Shown here: piece by piece, positions 1-13,064 of the stretch | How the letters are laid out: each line of letters begins with the position of its first letter | Numbering within the stretch: the first letter of the stretch is position 1 | DNA from: Laetiporus sulphureus 93-53 | Taxonomy: Eukaryota > Basidiomycota > Agaricomycetes > Polyporales > Laetiporaceae | NCBI RefSeq assembly: GCF_001632365.1 | Contig: NW_024468519.1 | Location: forward strand, 568,831-632,830 | Direction of reading: 5' to 3' | DNA: 64,000 bases | The notes under the pieces: model-generated | Told to the model about the DNA's origin: nothing | Seen by the model: only the letters and a program-made list of their open reading frames with translations | The model's database searches: none | Position numbers and translations under genes: made by a program

Positions 1-2948
1 TCCGCTTTTTTCAGTCGAGTTGAGAACTCACCGCCCAGATGCCATCCTTGTGCTCGTCCTTCATCCAATCTACCATCGCCCACCGCATCGTCTGCATCGT
101 GATATTCTTGTTATAGTCAATGCTCGCGCGGAGATCGGCCCTCGCAGGGCCCGCTCCTGGCCTGCAGCACGTTCCTTCAGTCAGACTGCGTACAAATGGG
201 GAGGACAACGTATAGAACACACTCATTGAACCAAGGCAAATCGACCAGGATCATGCCCTGGATGGACACAACGACCTGTAACAACGTTGACTTTGACGAC
301 CACTGTTCTTCAGGGCTGCACACCGAAATGTCAGCCTTGATCTCCTCCAATTAGGCTGTACATGGCGCCCACCGTCCCTGCCATGTCCCAAGGAGTGACA
401 AACAAACCCTGCCATTTGCATACAAGTTCGGGTTGAACCGCACGCTGCCGCCGCCGGTCGTACGCAGGTGCATCAGCGGCGGCTTCTTCGGGTACTCAAT
501 GGGGATGAAGCAGTCGAACTCGAATAGGCCGCCCGCGTACGGCGTGCCCTCCGGACCTGCAATCATCATCTTTCTGCAATCACCCAGAGTCTGTCAGTAA
601 GCACGTCCTAGCATATACGGGGAATCCACGAAGAAAGCACGCACATGGCGTCGTTCCGCACCTCGTCCACGCGCACCCAGACGCCCGGCGGGAGGCTCGT
701 CGCCATCACCGCGAGCTCCTTGATCAGATGAAGCCGGTCCTTCGGGAGGCGCGTCGCGTTGGCCGTCTGCTTTAGATTGCTCGCATAGTTGAAGCCAGGA
801 TAGGTAAGGCTGTCACCCGATGGCGACGGCTGCGAGAGCGTCACGTACGCGAAGGCGAGCTTCTCGCACTCGCGCGCGTACGTCTTCTCGAGATCGGGAG
901 GCTGGCCGTTAGACTGGGCGGAGGACGACGCTGAGTGGTCGCACATGGAGGAAGCGACGGATGGCTCTTGCAGGACGGAGGCGAGGTCTTTCCCGAGCAC
1001 GCTCATCGCGCGCTCGATGTCGTCCCGTGCGGCGATGATGTCGCCGCATAGCGACATGGCCTTCACTGTCTGCTCCGCGACTTCCTCTTCCTTATCTGCA
1101 AACATCGTCGAAGCACCCGAGAGGAACGTCTCGCATTGCTTCGTGAGCTTCTTAAAGTGAGCATAGAGCGGGGGTGCTCTGACGAGCGCGCCTGAGACCT
1201 TTGCCCAGGTAATCTCGCCGTCGCCCCACAAGAAGTCTGTGAGACCGCAGCTTTTCTCAAGTTCCCATCTTTGCCCTACAAGGACCTGTGCAGAAGGATA
1301 ATCAGAAATGATCATGATATTCTCTATTTAGGATGTACCTCGATAGTCAGCTCACAGTCTGCTAGCCGTCGTAACAGCGACAAGGTGGCATGATACACGT
1401 CGGCACGGGCGATCCAGTCTGTGACAGAGTCGTTCCGGAGCAGGTTGTCCAGCAGCTCGGGCAGCTGAGACGCCGCCAGCAGGTCCGTGATGGACGGATT
1501 CGGAAGCATGTCGTAGATCTGCGGGCTTTCCGCATACGGTGCCGGCAGAAACTCCGTGATCGTCGTCAGCGCACGGACGACCACCTCATCCCAGGCTAAG
1601 GCAGTCTCGTTGTCGTGATCAGCTAGCTCCGCAGTCGAGTGTGGGTTGAAGGTGGGGCTGGGCTGTGATTTGTAGCTGAGACTAGAGCCAAGGTTGACGA
1701 TAGAGCTGAGGGCCCATCCCCTACCCCTACCTCGTCCTCTCCCCCGACCACGGGTACCGATTCCAGGCCAACTACCTCCGAACTCGCTTTCTTCATCAGA
1801 AGAAGAATAGTACCCGTCTCCGAGCATGAGACCGCCAAATGAGTCCACGGAGTATCCCGTCCCGCGAGGCCCGACGCTGCGAGTGTACATTGCGCGGTTG
1901 CGTGCAGAGGCCTCGCGCACACGGGCGTCCGCCCTGGCGCGCTCGCCGAGGTACTGACGGTCGAACCCGCCGAGAGCCTCGAAGAGTGCGATCGCGCGGA
2001 CCTCGGCACAGCAGGTAACTGCAGCGCAGGGAGTGTCGTTGTCTCGGTGTTTGCCTGTGCAGTTGATGGGGCAGGGTACTGGTTTCATGCATCCCCGGCA
2101 GTGATTCTTCGTACAAAAGTGGCATGGGGCGTGTAGGAGGAAGAGGAGACTCGATGGAGAGCCTTGATCTGTATATGTTACCTAAATGTCATGGGATCTT
2201 CAGCTGGTGCTTCACGAGAACTGGAGACTTCTAGACATACATGGCCGCGTTCCGACAGAATAGGTTGGCCACATTCGCATTCCTTGAAACCAGTAAATAG
2301 ATCCTGATATTCACGGAGCTTCTGCGTCGGCACCGTGCCTCCACTCGAGCCCGCAGATGCCTTTCCCTTTAACTTAGCAGATGCAGACTGGGATGCTGTA
2401 GGAGGCTCGGCAACTGGAGAGCTTGCGACGGCACGTTCTCGTTTCCTTGCAATGAGCCTCGCGACTTCTGCGGCTTCATTGTCTTCTAGAAGCTCTACAT
2501 CTGAATCAGAGTAACTCCGCAATTTGGGTGAAGGTACAGAGAGTGGCACAGATGCGAATGATTCGGTGGGTTGTACGTTCGCACTGAGGTGTTCCTGCCG
2601 CTGAGAGAAACCATATACCATAGATTCATCACCCAGCTCATCGACATCTATAATCTCGCGGGATTGTAGTGCACTAATTGCGTTAGGAGGTTGGACGTTT
2701 GACGAGGATGCAACGCTGGAGCTGGCCTGACTCGCATCGCATTCCGCCTCCTCGGCAGCCCATTCAGCCTGCAATTGTCTCGCGAGAGCCTCACTCCTTT
2801 CCTGCGCTTCTATTCTGGCCAGAATAGTCTCGAGGGGTTCATCATCTTCGTCATCGTCAATCACGATTATGTCCAGATCGTTCCGGGGCCTCTTCGCGTC
2901 TTCTGACGGGCCCTGTGCGTCCGAGAGTCGTCGTCTTTCTCCTGCCAT
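1..2948 (-). CDS. UBE2O/BIRC6-type ubiquitin-conjugating enzyme (E2), C-terminus cut by window edge
   Basis: Large E2 enzyme that would pass ubiquitin from E1 to substrates. Phase-consistent exons: 2948-2216 (end uncertain), 2168-1339, 1285-645, 573-373, 315-223 and 185-32; the last ends on a GTGAGT donor, so the gene runs off the window. The UBC fold starts near 750 and contains the block [12 protein letters not shown], the catalytic cysteine in [11 protein letters not shown] (TGT at 404-402) and, across an intron, GRPEEQW, which is the signature order of UBE2O and BIRC6 E2 domains. N-terminal to it lie an acidic patch (IDDDEDDE), a cysteine-rich segment (CHFC...CRGC, near 2125-2090) that could bind zinc, and an RG-repeat stretch (about 1715-1745). 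The ATG at 2948 opens exon 1 cleanly. The family call is secure; the substrate is unknown. Confidence 0.85.
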
Positions 2949-2987
2949 GGTTGAAACGATTTATATCTGGGATTAAGAGTAGTCAAA

Positions 2988-3003
2988 ACGCGTTAAAACG
3001 CGT
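2988..3003. promoter_or_regulatory. Pair of MluI cell-cycle box (MCB)-like motifs
   Basis: Two perfect ACGCGT hexamers (2988-2993 and 2998-3003) sit 10 bp apart, 40-55 bp upstream of the E2 start codon at 2948 and inside the 625-bp divergent promoter shared with the kinase gene. ACGCGT is the binding site of MBF-type APSES factors in yeasts. That it works here, and on which gene, is inference. Confidence 0.4.
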
Positions 3004-3573
3004 TTGAGAGTGGGCGTCGGGCCTTATGAGGGAGAATGCGTCGAACAAGGAGGCTGCAATGCGCACAGAGCGACCCCGGACTCCGCTTATTGCCTGGGCG
3101 GCTGGTCGATTTTCCCTCCGGGCTCTCTGCCGCCGCTGCCTTTATCCAGCAAAAATGTGTCTCTCTTTTGTGCTTGCTCGCCGCTGAGTGCGCTAGGTGG
3201 CTAACTCGGAAACCGGGCAGAGCAGGTGCTGTGAACGCAGAGCCAGCGTGTGTGTGAGGAGTTCCAGGGTCCTAGGACCGGCAGCCTGGCCTCTGAGATC
3301 GGCAACGATATCGTTTCTGGCGGCTGACCGCCCTCTCCTCCGCTTTCCACCCAACGCCCTCTCCTCCTCCTCCTCCCTCCTACTGCAGTGCTTCTCCTCT
3401 CGCCTCCGTGCTCGCACTGGTGCCCTGCGTTTTCGTCGCTCATCGCTGCTGACCACCCGATACCCGGCGGGATATCGGACTGAGGCTGTATCTGCTGGAT
3501 TGCCTTCACGAACCGCCACGAACGTTACGTCCCTTTCACGTCCTTCTATTCTGATCAGCGAGGCCCCAAAACA

Positions 3574-5726
3574 ATGGTGAGCGTGCGGTTTCGCTTCGAT
3601 CCGAGGACCGCGCCGATTGAGCGGATATGTGGTCTCGCGCGCAGGAGACCCATCATCAGGATCCGGAGGAATTCTATGTAAAACAGGACAGGATCGGTAC
3701 GTCACATTTCACGCATCGCACGCTCTGCGATTGTTCGCTCACATCTACGCCGCGTGTTCCCCAGGCAAGGGGTCCTTCGGAGAGGTGTACAAAGGGTACG
3801 TAGGCCCTCATCGACTTATCGTTGCATTTGACTGACTTCGTCTCACTCAGCTACGACAAGCGAACCCAAAAGACTGTTGCCATAAAGATCATTGACCTGG
3901 AGAGTGCCGAGGATGAGATAGAAGATATCCAACAGGAGATTCAGATTCTATCGCAACTGGATTCCCCACATGTCACCAAATACCATGGATCTTACCTGAA
4001 GGGCTCTCATCTTTGGATCGTTATGGAGTAAGTGCATACCTCTATCTCGCTACAGCTCAGTACTAATAGCACGCAGATATTGTTCCGGTGGATCATGCTC
4101 GGACTTGGTCAGTTGGTCGTTGGTCCTGTGTTATCTGCGAATCTCACCTTCCCTGACATTAGATGAAACCGGGTGTCTTTCGCGAAGAGTATATCGCTAT
4201 CATTGTGCGGGAGCTGTTGAAAGGTCTTGAATATCTCCACAGTGAGGGTAAGCTCCATCGAGACATCAAGGGTGAGCATCTGCCTGTCTTGTTACGTTTA
4301 GATGTGGGTCTAATTGCGCGGTATCTTTGCAGCCGCAAACATTCTATTGTCCGCTACCGGCGATGTGAAGCTGGCCGATTTCGGTGTCTCGGGCCAACTA
4401 TCTGGCACTCTATCTGCAAAGAAGAACACCTTTGTCGGGACGCCGTATTGGATGTCGCCAGAGGTCATCAAGCAGAGCGGCTATGATCACAAAGCTGACA
4501 TATGGAGTTTAGGCATCACGGCGATTGAGCTCGCCAAGGGGGAACCTCCTTATGCAGAACTTCACCCGATGAAGGTTTGTAACATGTCGCCCGCGTTACC
4601 CAAACTGACATTTGCTTGATTTCCGCTCGTCTATTAGGTTTTGTTCTTGATACCGAAGAACCCGCCGCCTACTCTGGATGGACTTTTCTCTAAAACGTTC
4701 AAGGAATTTGTATCGTACTGCCTCCAGCGAGACCCTCGAGACGTACGGCTGTTATTGTCGCTATGCTTAGGTTTGAATACTCATATACGCCCGTGAACTA
4801 CAGCGTCCGTCAGCACGCGACCTGCTGAAACACAAATTCGTGCGCATGGCAAAGAAAACGAGCTATCTTACCGAGCTCATCGAGCGCCACGAGCGCTGGA
4901 AGGCAGAGGGCGGTGAGAGGGCGGAGGAGGAAGAGCGGCTCCATGCCGAGGACCTGTACGTATTCATTACGTTTTTAGATGCTTTGCCTCTACCCGGGCT
5001 AACCGCAAGATCTGCGCTACAGGTCTAACAGCGATCCGGAGGATCTCTGGGACTTCGGCACCGTTCGACATGCGACAACAATTGGGCGTGCTCAGCCAAC
5101 GGTTCATGTCTCCGGGCCACCACTGACATGGGAGAACAATATGAACGGCAAGGGCAGCGCCCACTCAGACGACCCAGCGACGCCCACTGCCTCTTCTGCG
5201 TCGAGTTCTACCTTTACTGCGCACAAGGACAGAGACGTCTCGGAGTCAACGCGGGCTACCTCCGTCAGCTCAAGGGCGGGCTTGCCCGCGGCGCCGGCGC
5301 CCAAGAAGACGGATCAGCACGCAACGATTCGCAATGGCACGGGCGTGCGCGCTGTCCGACAGCCTTCGGACGAGTACGAGGGCTATGAAGGTCCGGACCT
5401 CGATGCTTTTCCGACGCCCATGCCTGCGAACCACCACGACGTCGTCGACGAGGAGCTGCCGGACACGACTATGTTGGATTCGGTTGTCCTGCCTGCGATC
5501 GCCTCGGTGCGCAGTATCTCCTGTAGTGCGGTGTTCGTGTGCTATGCTAACCCGCGTTGGATCTGTCATGCAGCTTTTCCCGCGTGTGTCCACGCAGGAA
5601 GCCCGCGTTGCGCTCAGTGCGTTGCAGCGCGCGTTCAACGACGCCGAGCGTGTCATCCCCGGCGTAACGATGGAGCTCATCAACGAAATTGTGGACTCGG
5701 TCGAGCATGTAGAAGATGACCGATGA
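3574..5726 (+). CDS. STE20-family germinal-centre kinase (GCK-III / MST3-like, Don3/Sid1/Nak1 type)
   Basis: Serine/threonine kinase. The spliced N-terminus runs from ATG 3574 through an intron placed directly after the start codon (3577-3643) to exon 3644-3696, then the glycine loop GKGSFGEV (residues 19-26), VAIK with Lys41, the catalytic loop LHRDIK|AAN split by an intron, DFGVSG, and the activation segment GTPYWMSPE typical of GCKs. The kinase domain fills about residues 12-265. A long low-complexity Ser/Thr/Ala-rich linker follows, and then a C-terminal helical region (exon at about 5572-5726). GCK-III kinases of fungi act in septation and polarity (Don3 of Ustilago, Sid1, Nak1/Kic1); which of these is the true orthologue cannot be told by eye. 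All introns keep phase and no lesion was seen. Confidence 0.88.
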
Positions 5727-6010
5727 AGGGCGCCCGGCTGATAACCTATAGTGTGTATGCGTGCCGTGACACCATTCTCCTTCAAGCATCTCTCTCCCAG
5801 CACTTCTATCGGACGTTCATCCTACCCATATTTCAATCGCTCTGATCACGTATATCTAGTCACGCAGTTGCTTTTATCCCCGCGTTTCATTGTATCACCA
5901 CGCTCTGCTTTCTTGTGATTGATCGCATCTCGTCGTAGCAACTCACTCCTATCGCGCAATATACCATACGTGTAGTGACCACGTACAAATAATCCCGCCA
6001 CGCTGTATGA

Positions 6011-9000
6011 TCACTCTGGTAAAGGACTAGTGCTATCGACTTTATTTGTCCGTTTCTTTTTCCCGCTCGACGTGCCCTTCTTCTTTGCCCTTGTGACCTT
6101 GATGGGCGGCGGAGTGGCGGTGTGCGACAGCTCGTCCTCCATTTCATATGGCGGGAAGGATGATGGTGGCGCTGTTGGCTGCGCGCTATCCTTGGAGGGG
6201 TTAGCACTTGGTGGTGGTTGTGCCTCTATGCTGGTGTCCGCCACCGCCACTGCTACGGCACCTTCTGGCATTTCGCCCGTTTTGTCGATAATGAACGTCT
6301 GTGGCTCGGGGGAAGGCGTGTTCCGAAGACGGGGAAGCCGGGAACTCTCCGCTGAAAACCCACGTTAGTGTCCGCGGGCGCAGCAAATCGGGCGCCGACT
6401 TGCCTTGGGAAATCGGTGGGAGGTCATCCAGTCTAACCACCGGTATAGACTCCACATCGCCGACAGTGGGCATGGTTGATGATGGCCGGTCGTCAATGAG
6501 ATAATATGGGTCGTCTCGGAGCCGCTCTAACCGCTCCGCCTTACGCTAGCAGGAAAGACACGCGTCAGACAAGATCACCCACGGAGAGCCACATGAGCAT
6601 TGACGCACACGCTCGCGCTCAGCCCGTTCCTCCGCAGTCTCAGCAGCTACCGGAGTGACGTCGTCCGTCGTCCGGTCCGCCCTCTTCTTTCCCTTGCTCT
6701 TAGCGCCGTTCGACTCCTTCTCCTTTCCCTTTTTGCTGCCCTTCTTCTTCTTCTTTTTGTCCTCCTGCGCTTCGTCTTCTCTCTCGATGGCATCGTGCAT
6801 CTCTTTGGGTGGTGCCGTAATCCATGCATCGAGATCCAAACCCTCCGGGATCGGAACAGCAGCTTGTGCGGAGCGCGCGACGGCGTTGAGCTCGTATGAT
6901 GCAGAGAGCGGACGGATGAGGAAAAGGCTCTTGGGAAAGTTGGGTTCTGCCGGCGCAGGCTCCTCAAACCCTGAGAGGCTAGCATCGCCGAGGCCAAAGC
7001 TATTGTCTGCCCTTGGCCGGTAGGAATTGAGATCGGCACGGATGAAAGTGAATAGATTGAGCATTTCCGCGGCCTGTTCACACAACATCAGTTAGTTCGT
7101 GTTTTGTCAGCAAGTCTGCAGGGAGAGCATTTTACCCGTTCTTGGACCTCGATGTCCGGATTGGTCGCAAAGTCTCTGCAGCGCTCCAGCATCATATCAA
7201 CGACGCTCTTGATCTTGGGCAGGTCGTCATCGTCCCATCTGTCAGCCTGTTCCGCAGCCCAATAGCCGAACACCTTTGTAGCAGCCTGCAAATACACTGC
7301 GATCGTCTCCGGCTCTAGCGCAGCTATCCCCGGTTGTAGGAGATAATTCAGCAGCTTCTGTGGCTCCGCGAGCTCTCTATCAGCATCAATGTGATTAGCA
7401 CCGACCGCTTGTTGACCAGCGTGTGATTGCATACCCGCAGTGCTCGCCGCATATCCACGCCGCGGCCCACAGTATCTCCGCGCAGCTGCCCTCCTCGGAG
7501 GCATTCAGCAGGAACGAGTCATCCGTGAGCGCCTTGACCATTAGCTGCACGGCATATCGTCGGGCACCCCGCACGCGTCCGACGATGTCCACCAGCTGGT
7601 CGCGGATTTGCGGCCCGACGTTGGCACCGGAGACGTACGCGAGATCGACTAGGACAGACAGATACCATTCAAAGTCAATCACGTTGTCGTACGTGTCTTG
7701 GGAGCCAAGCGCCAGTATCCGTTGTGATAGTGTGAGGCGGTACGCAGGTGACTGAGAGGGCGCGCTAGCGGACTTCGGTGGCGTTGCGGCGGCTGCAGCT
7801 GTTCTGTATTGGGATAGTAGTGTCTGGGCTGCGGATGGCAAGGTTGATGACTCTGGGCGGACTAAATGTGACAGCAACGCCTGGACGATAGGCTGCAGGT
7901 TGTTCCGGCTGACCTAACAACAACAGCATTAGCATCTTGCAAGCACCTGCGTGTGGTCCTACTAACCATTGCAGAGAGAAGGTCCAAGGCTCGCATGCGT
8001 ATACTAATATCCTGATCATCGACGCTGGAGATGATCATGTCTTGGTACTCGGCCACGAGCTCAGGATGGGTTGGCACGATCTTGACCATCGCAAGCAATG
8101 CGATATACTTCACTAGATGCGACCCCAAGAGACATTGTCAAACACTCTCCTAGATCACGGTGCCATAGTTGGTTGGTCAGTGCTCACAGTTCTGGTCGGG
8201 ATCTTGGAGGAACGCCGCCAATTTTGTGACACACGTCCTCGCCAGAGAACTTCCTGATGCATCTTGAAGCATGCCGCCAATGATGCAAGTGTGCACACAC
8301 TCATAGAGGAGAGAGATCGCAGGTGTAGTGGAGATGAGGTCCGTGATTGGTGGCTGCAGCTTTCTCACTAGTCGAGGCTCGTAAGGGGTCAATGTACCGA
8401 ACTAAGCAACTGTTCAGAGTGATTGGTCAGTGCAGAACGACGACGAAAGCCTCACCAACTTGATGATCTTGATAAGCATCCAGTTGTTCGTAGACGTTGT
8501 CATGAGATGGAACATTTGTGGTGCCAAGGTGAGGTAGTCTTTGGGATTTCGCTGTACAAGCTCACATAGAACATTGACAGTAGCAGCCACAACACCTAGC
8601 AACTGAGTGAGAGGTAATCGTGATATATGCGGAGCTATCGTACTCACCAGGGTCTGGATCATCCAGCTTCTCCTTCAATCTGCTCATTCCATACGGTATG
8701 ATCTCCGGATACTTGACGAATACTTTGTATACAGCAAGCACGGCGCGCTTCCGAATATGAGGTTTTGAATGGTTGAGCATGGCTATGAGATCGTGGCATA
8801 GATCGCGAGCCAAGTCTGGCGTCACAATGTGCGAGAGACCGTTCAGAGTGACTGCCACCTCCTCGGGCTTGGAAGCCAAGTCCTGGACTCAATGCGTCAG
8901 ACCGGCATTCGTAGCAGCACTGCAGCTCCTCAACCGCACCTTCTTGAGTAGGTTCGTGGTCAGCATGAGAACATCCGTGTCCTGATGGAACGACTGTGCC

Positions 9001-9328
9001 GCGGCAAGATAACCGACGCTCTTCAGGTGAATCTTTGGCGATGACATGACTTCGACGACATGGAATGATGCCCAACTCATGTCATACCCCAACATGTCTA
9101 GCTGCGTGCTGCACCGTTAGCGATGCCCCCCTGGGCCCTCAGGATCCGAAGATATTCTGGTGCCCGACTGACATATGTGAGCTTCAACACGGCGCCCGCC
9201 TTTAGCTCCATGTCTTTGCTCTTGACCTCCTGACGTATCTCCGCAATCGCTTGTGCGATGAACTTGCCCTCATCTTTCTTATTGGCACGTAGGCCTCGGA
9301 TGAGGTCTTGCAAGGTTCGCTCCCACAT
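6011..9328 (-). CDS. APL5: AP-3 adaptor complex, delta subunit
   Basis: Large adaptin of the AP-3 coat that carries cargo from Golgi/endosome to the vacuole. ATG at 9328 opens MWERTLQDLIRGLRANKKDE, the usual adaptin delta N-terminus. The trunk follows through at least eight exons: the block GYDMSWASFHVVEVM, HEAT-like helices, and KYIALLAMVKIVPTHPELV. Beyond the trunk are the hinge with LDLDAWI and a Lys/Glu-rich stretch (KKKKKKGSKKGK, near 6755-6720), then a basic C-terminal tail ending at 6011. No ear domain is obvious, as in many fungal delta subunits. One intron near the 3' end (6403-6352) uses a GC donor; accepting it restores phase into the last exon. No stop or frameshift remains with that model. 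Confidence 0.87.
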
Positions 9329-11342
9329 GGTGGGCCAGTGCTGGTAGGGCGACTAATGTCACTGGATGTGGTGCAGACCGAGAGAGCCGGTGGTGTATCT
9401 CTGGTCCAGACAATGCTTAGGAAGCGGCGCCAGGGAAGCTGAAGACGGAATTGCAAGTGAATACAAGGAATACGCCTACTCCTGGAACAAGCGCTTCAGA
9501 TACGGTCATTGTCGACCCTGGCGCTCGGATTGCACGGACCTTCGTCTGGCAAGCTAATGTGATGCACGTTCCTATCTCCACCGAAGCAGCGGTAGTAATA
9601 GCGAAGATACGAGCCTCTGAGATAGTTGCGGCCTCTGGCAGTCTGCACTGTGTATCTCTACGCCTCATTGGCGTCACGTGGGTAACGCACGACACGCGGG
9701 CGTGACGGGACGCGCAAGGGACGCGTGTGCAGCACGTGCACTCCGACTTGCTTGCAACCACCACCATCGTGTCGCCAGTGCAGCACCTGCTCATTAATGC
9801 TTATGTCTGTGTCTCTTCTCGCGTTGGACTCCTTGCGCTGCGCCCACTCTGTTGCGCTCTCTCACATGGCATGATCATGTCGGATGCAATCTCATATATG
9901 TCCGCGCCCGGACCGCCCATCGTCACTCGTCATGCACATCTGGAGAAACGATGGGGCGCTCCACAATAAAATGCAATGTATCTGCATTGGGGGATAGTAC
10001 AGGGCCGCATTCCAACGGCTGCCACGCGGTTCGGCCATGCAAAGCGTCTACGAAGCTGTGCTCTCGATCGACCACGACAACCGGCCGGCTTTCATGGTCA
10101 TATGGGCGCCCTTGACCTCTCTGATAGGGGCGGTCCTGTATCATCGACACGGTCATTGTTATAGCCGACACCTAAGCGCGCTATTTATGTCACAACATTG
10201 GTGGTGGACTTTACATTCCGGACGCCGCTGCTGAATTTGAGAAGTCTGCTGCTAGACATCTGACCGCGCCCACCGCGCGGAAATTCGCAAGCGATAACAA
10301 TATCCAGCATACAGGTGCGTGTCTCATTGCATGCATCATTTAATTCATCCGACCTTCTTTGAATGTCTGGACGCTGGTTCGCCCCGTATTGCCAGACCTT
10401 CGGAAGAACACCGGGGGGTTAGGTTGACAGAAATGCTGCGCGAAGCAAGCACTAGCGATCCGAACTTGTCATAGCTTACGTCCATGGCTGTTCAGTTCTG
10501 CACGCGGTATGTTGCCGAAATCAAGCGTGCAGATCTCCCCGCGTTGAGCGCCCTGGGGATCACATCCCGTCGTTTCAAGCTAGGAACGAAGCCTGGAAGA
10601 ACGACAGATCGGATCCGAGGGCAGCGTCGCGATATCTTTCCTGCATGCATCGTTGAAGCGCGTGTTAGTCTACCTGCAATGGTAAAGACACCGGTCACCT
10701 GCCAATCAAACGGGTGCCAAGTAGGTTCATGCATTTACCACATACTCCCGAGTGCTCAGCGCGCTGCAGCGATCTAGACACATCCGGGTCAATTGTAGCC
10801 ATGCTGTTGCCCTGCCGCACTATGCGTATCTGGGCACATCTCGAAGGCCGATACCCGGGGCGAATACCAGGTGTCCGTGGGCAGACGGATACTGGCAAGC
10901 AAGCTTTGCAATAGACTCGTCAAGTTGACAGATAGCGCGTCATTTCGACACGTGGGCCGGCGACTTGTAGTATGGAACACTGCATAGTCCGGTTGTTGCT
11001 GAGAAGTCAGGCACTGCCGATGATGCGCGAAACTGCTGATCTTAGATATCACCATCTTGACCATTCCTTGTCATTTTATTCAGTTCCGAGCGGCGCCATC
11101 GTAGATTCTCTTTGCGGGAAGCGCTCCAGGGCGTAGCCCGAGTCTTGGGACACCACATTGAATAGGAAATGTCAATTCGGCTTGCCTCCATCAGGCTAGT
11201 GTCGCGAGGTTCACTCGGCTGGACCGAGTACCATCGGCGCATTTCCAGCGATTGTCTTTCCGGGAGGCACGCTGGAGGATGATAAAAGGAAGCCAACGAA
11301 CTCGTGCAGACCAAACACCAAATTGGTGCCCGCCACTGCAGA
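9329..11342. other. About 2 kb without a recognisable gene
   Basis: Open frames here are short (up to about 125 codons), overlap each other on both strands, and show no family motif or consistent splice sites. The part nearest AP-3 holds two CACGTG E-boxes (9675-9680 and 9733-9738) and an ACGCGT hexamer (9721-9726), so it may contain promoter sequence. I see no repeat or RNA gene. Confidence 0.5.
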
Positions 11343-12768
11343 ATGCCCGGCCTCACTGCAACTGCTCCTTTTCCCGACGACGTCCCGACCCACCCGCTAT
11401 TTGTCATCGACTATGCTCTCCTCATACAAGGCGACAAGCAGGAGATCGCGAAACTGTGGAAAGCAGGCACCGAGCTCGGATTCTGGTAGTGAGTTCCGTC
11501 GACGCCACCTTCCATCACCACGCGGCGAATTGATAAATCGACGTACAGCCTGAAGAACCATGGAGTCGAGCGTGAAGTTGACGGCATGTTCGACATGGGT
11601 GCAGAGACACTCGACCTGCCCCTGGAAGAGCTGATGAGATACGAGCAGGGCGACAACGGGGACTCCTTCGGGTAGGCAATCTGCTCCGCCATGGCGTGGT
11701 GCCTGAGCTGACTATCTCTGCTGCAGATACAAGGCCCGCGGGACGATTCAGACAGACGCCAACGGCACCCGTGACAACGTCGAGTTCCTTAATATCGCAC
11801 AAGACGACGTGCTCTCCTGGCCGAGAACCACACACCGCATGTACCCCTCGACAGTCAATGCACGCATGGAGCGTACCATCATACCTTTCGTCCGCAAGTC
11901 TATGGAGGTGAACTTGACGTTCCTAACCATCTTCGAACGGCAACTCGGCCTGCCAAAGGGTGAGCTGTCAAAGCTGCATTCTATGGACGAGCCGTGCGGC
12001 AGCGAAGCACGCTGCATCAAGACCCCTCCAAATCAGTCTTCAACCGGTGTCGGTGCTCACACAGACTTCGGCACTATTGTGAGCAGCTTGCCTAATCTCT
12101 GTTCCCTCCGGCATTCTAAACCGACGTCTTTCCGTAGACATTTCTGCATAACCGTCTGGGTGGTTTGCAGGTGATGCCACCAGGGACGCAGAAGTGGCTG
12201 TACATTAAGGTGGGCTCTTACAGCGCCTCGTGTTTCGTTCAAGGCTCTGATTATTGGAACGCAGCCACTTTCTGGCTATGCCATCTGCAACGTCGGTGAC
12301 GCACTCGCAATTTTTAGCGGCGGGATTTTGCGGTCGAATCTCCATCGCGTCATGTAAGCGAACATCATCTACTCTCACAAACTCAGAGCCTAAATGTTAT
12401 GTGAAAGGCCTCCTCCAGGCGCTCAGTCGCGGTTCGAGAGATATTCCATCGCCTTCTTCACGCGTCCAAGGGACTCCGTCGTGCTCCGCGCTCTGGGAGA
12501 AAAGAGCGAGCTGATCGCAAAGGCTATTGCAATGGCTCCCGCGGCACAATATGAAACGGGGACAAGTTCGGCAGACTGGATTTCAAGGAGAATTAGGAAG
12601 CTCAGGCTGAAGAACAGACAGGTAAGCGGCGTGAGACTGGGAGATAAGCATGCGCTGATGGCCGACGTCTTCCCCTAGGGTCCTGAGACGTGGTACGCGA
12701 GCATGGGTACGGAGCACGAGGGCATTGGTCGTCGTGGTGGCGTTATGCGAGCTCAGGCCGCCGCGTGA
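11343..12768 (+). CDS. Isopenicillin-N-synthase-like 2-oxoglutarate/Fe(II) oxygenase
   Basis: Non-haem iron dioxygenase of the IPNS/2OG family. The spliced protein begins MPGLTATAPFPDDVP at 11343. The DIOX_N region includes GFWYLKNHGV, joined across an intron. The double-stranded beta-helix core carries GAHTDFG (first His and Asp ligands, near 12055), SNLHRV (second His, near 12340) and the 2OG-anchoring Arg in RYSIAFF (near 12437). About six exons keep phase to TGA 12766-12768. In fungi these proteins act in secondary metabolism or general hydroxylation; the substrate is unknown, and no metabolite cluster surrounds the gene. It stands alone between AP-3 delta and NXT1. Confidence 0.85.
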
Positions 12769-12784
12769 CCGGTGCTTCGGAAGC

Positions 12785-12842
12785 GAGGATTGTTGTAGCT
12801 TGGATATGATCGGAACCGAGGACTGTTGTAGCTTGGATATGA
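12785..12842. repeat. Two-copy 33-bp tandem repeat
   Basis: A 25-nt block beginning GAGGAT at 12785 recurs at 12818 with one mismatch (GAGGAC), giving a period of 33 nt. It lies just after the stop of the 2OG oxygenase, so it is probably 3' UTR or spacer. Confidence 0.6.
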
Positions 12843-13064
12843 AATACACCTACGATGTGATAATGTGTACAGTAGAGTGGAATTCTTTTACGCACGGTCG
12901 ATCCCCACATGGCTTACTTTAGATCTGTCCAGCAAGCCCCGGCCGCTTTGCAGGGTGTCAGGACGTGCCAGGAGCCCAGCACGTGGCTGGTGGCATACTT
13001 TCTTCAGCCACCACACGTCCGAGCGAGAGACGGTCTCGGACACATCTTGCATACCACCACCATC

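Noticed and set aside
3193..3705. 170-codon minus-strand frame opposite the kinase 5' region
   Set aside because: Low-complexity Arg/Glu-rich translation; it overlaps the kinase start and first exons and shows no family motif.
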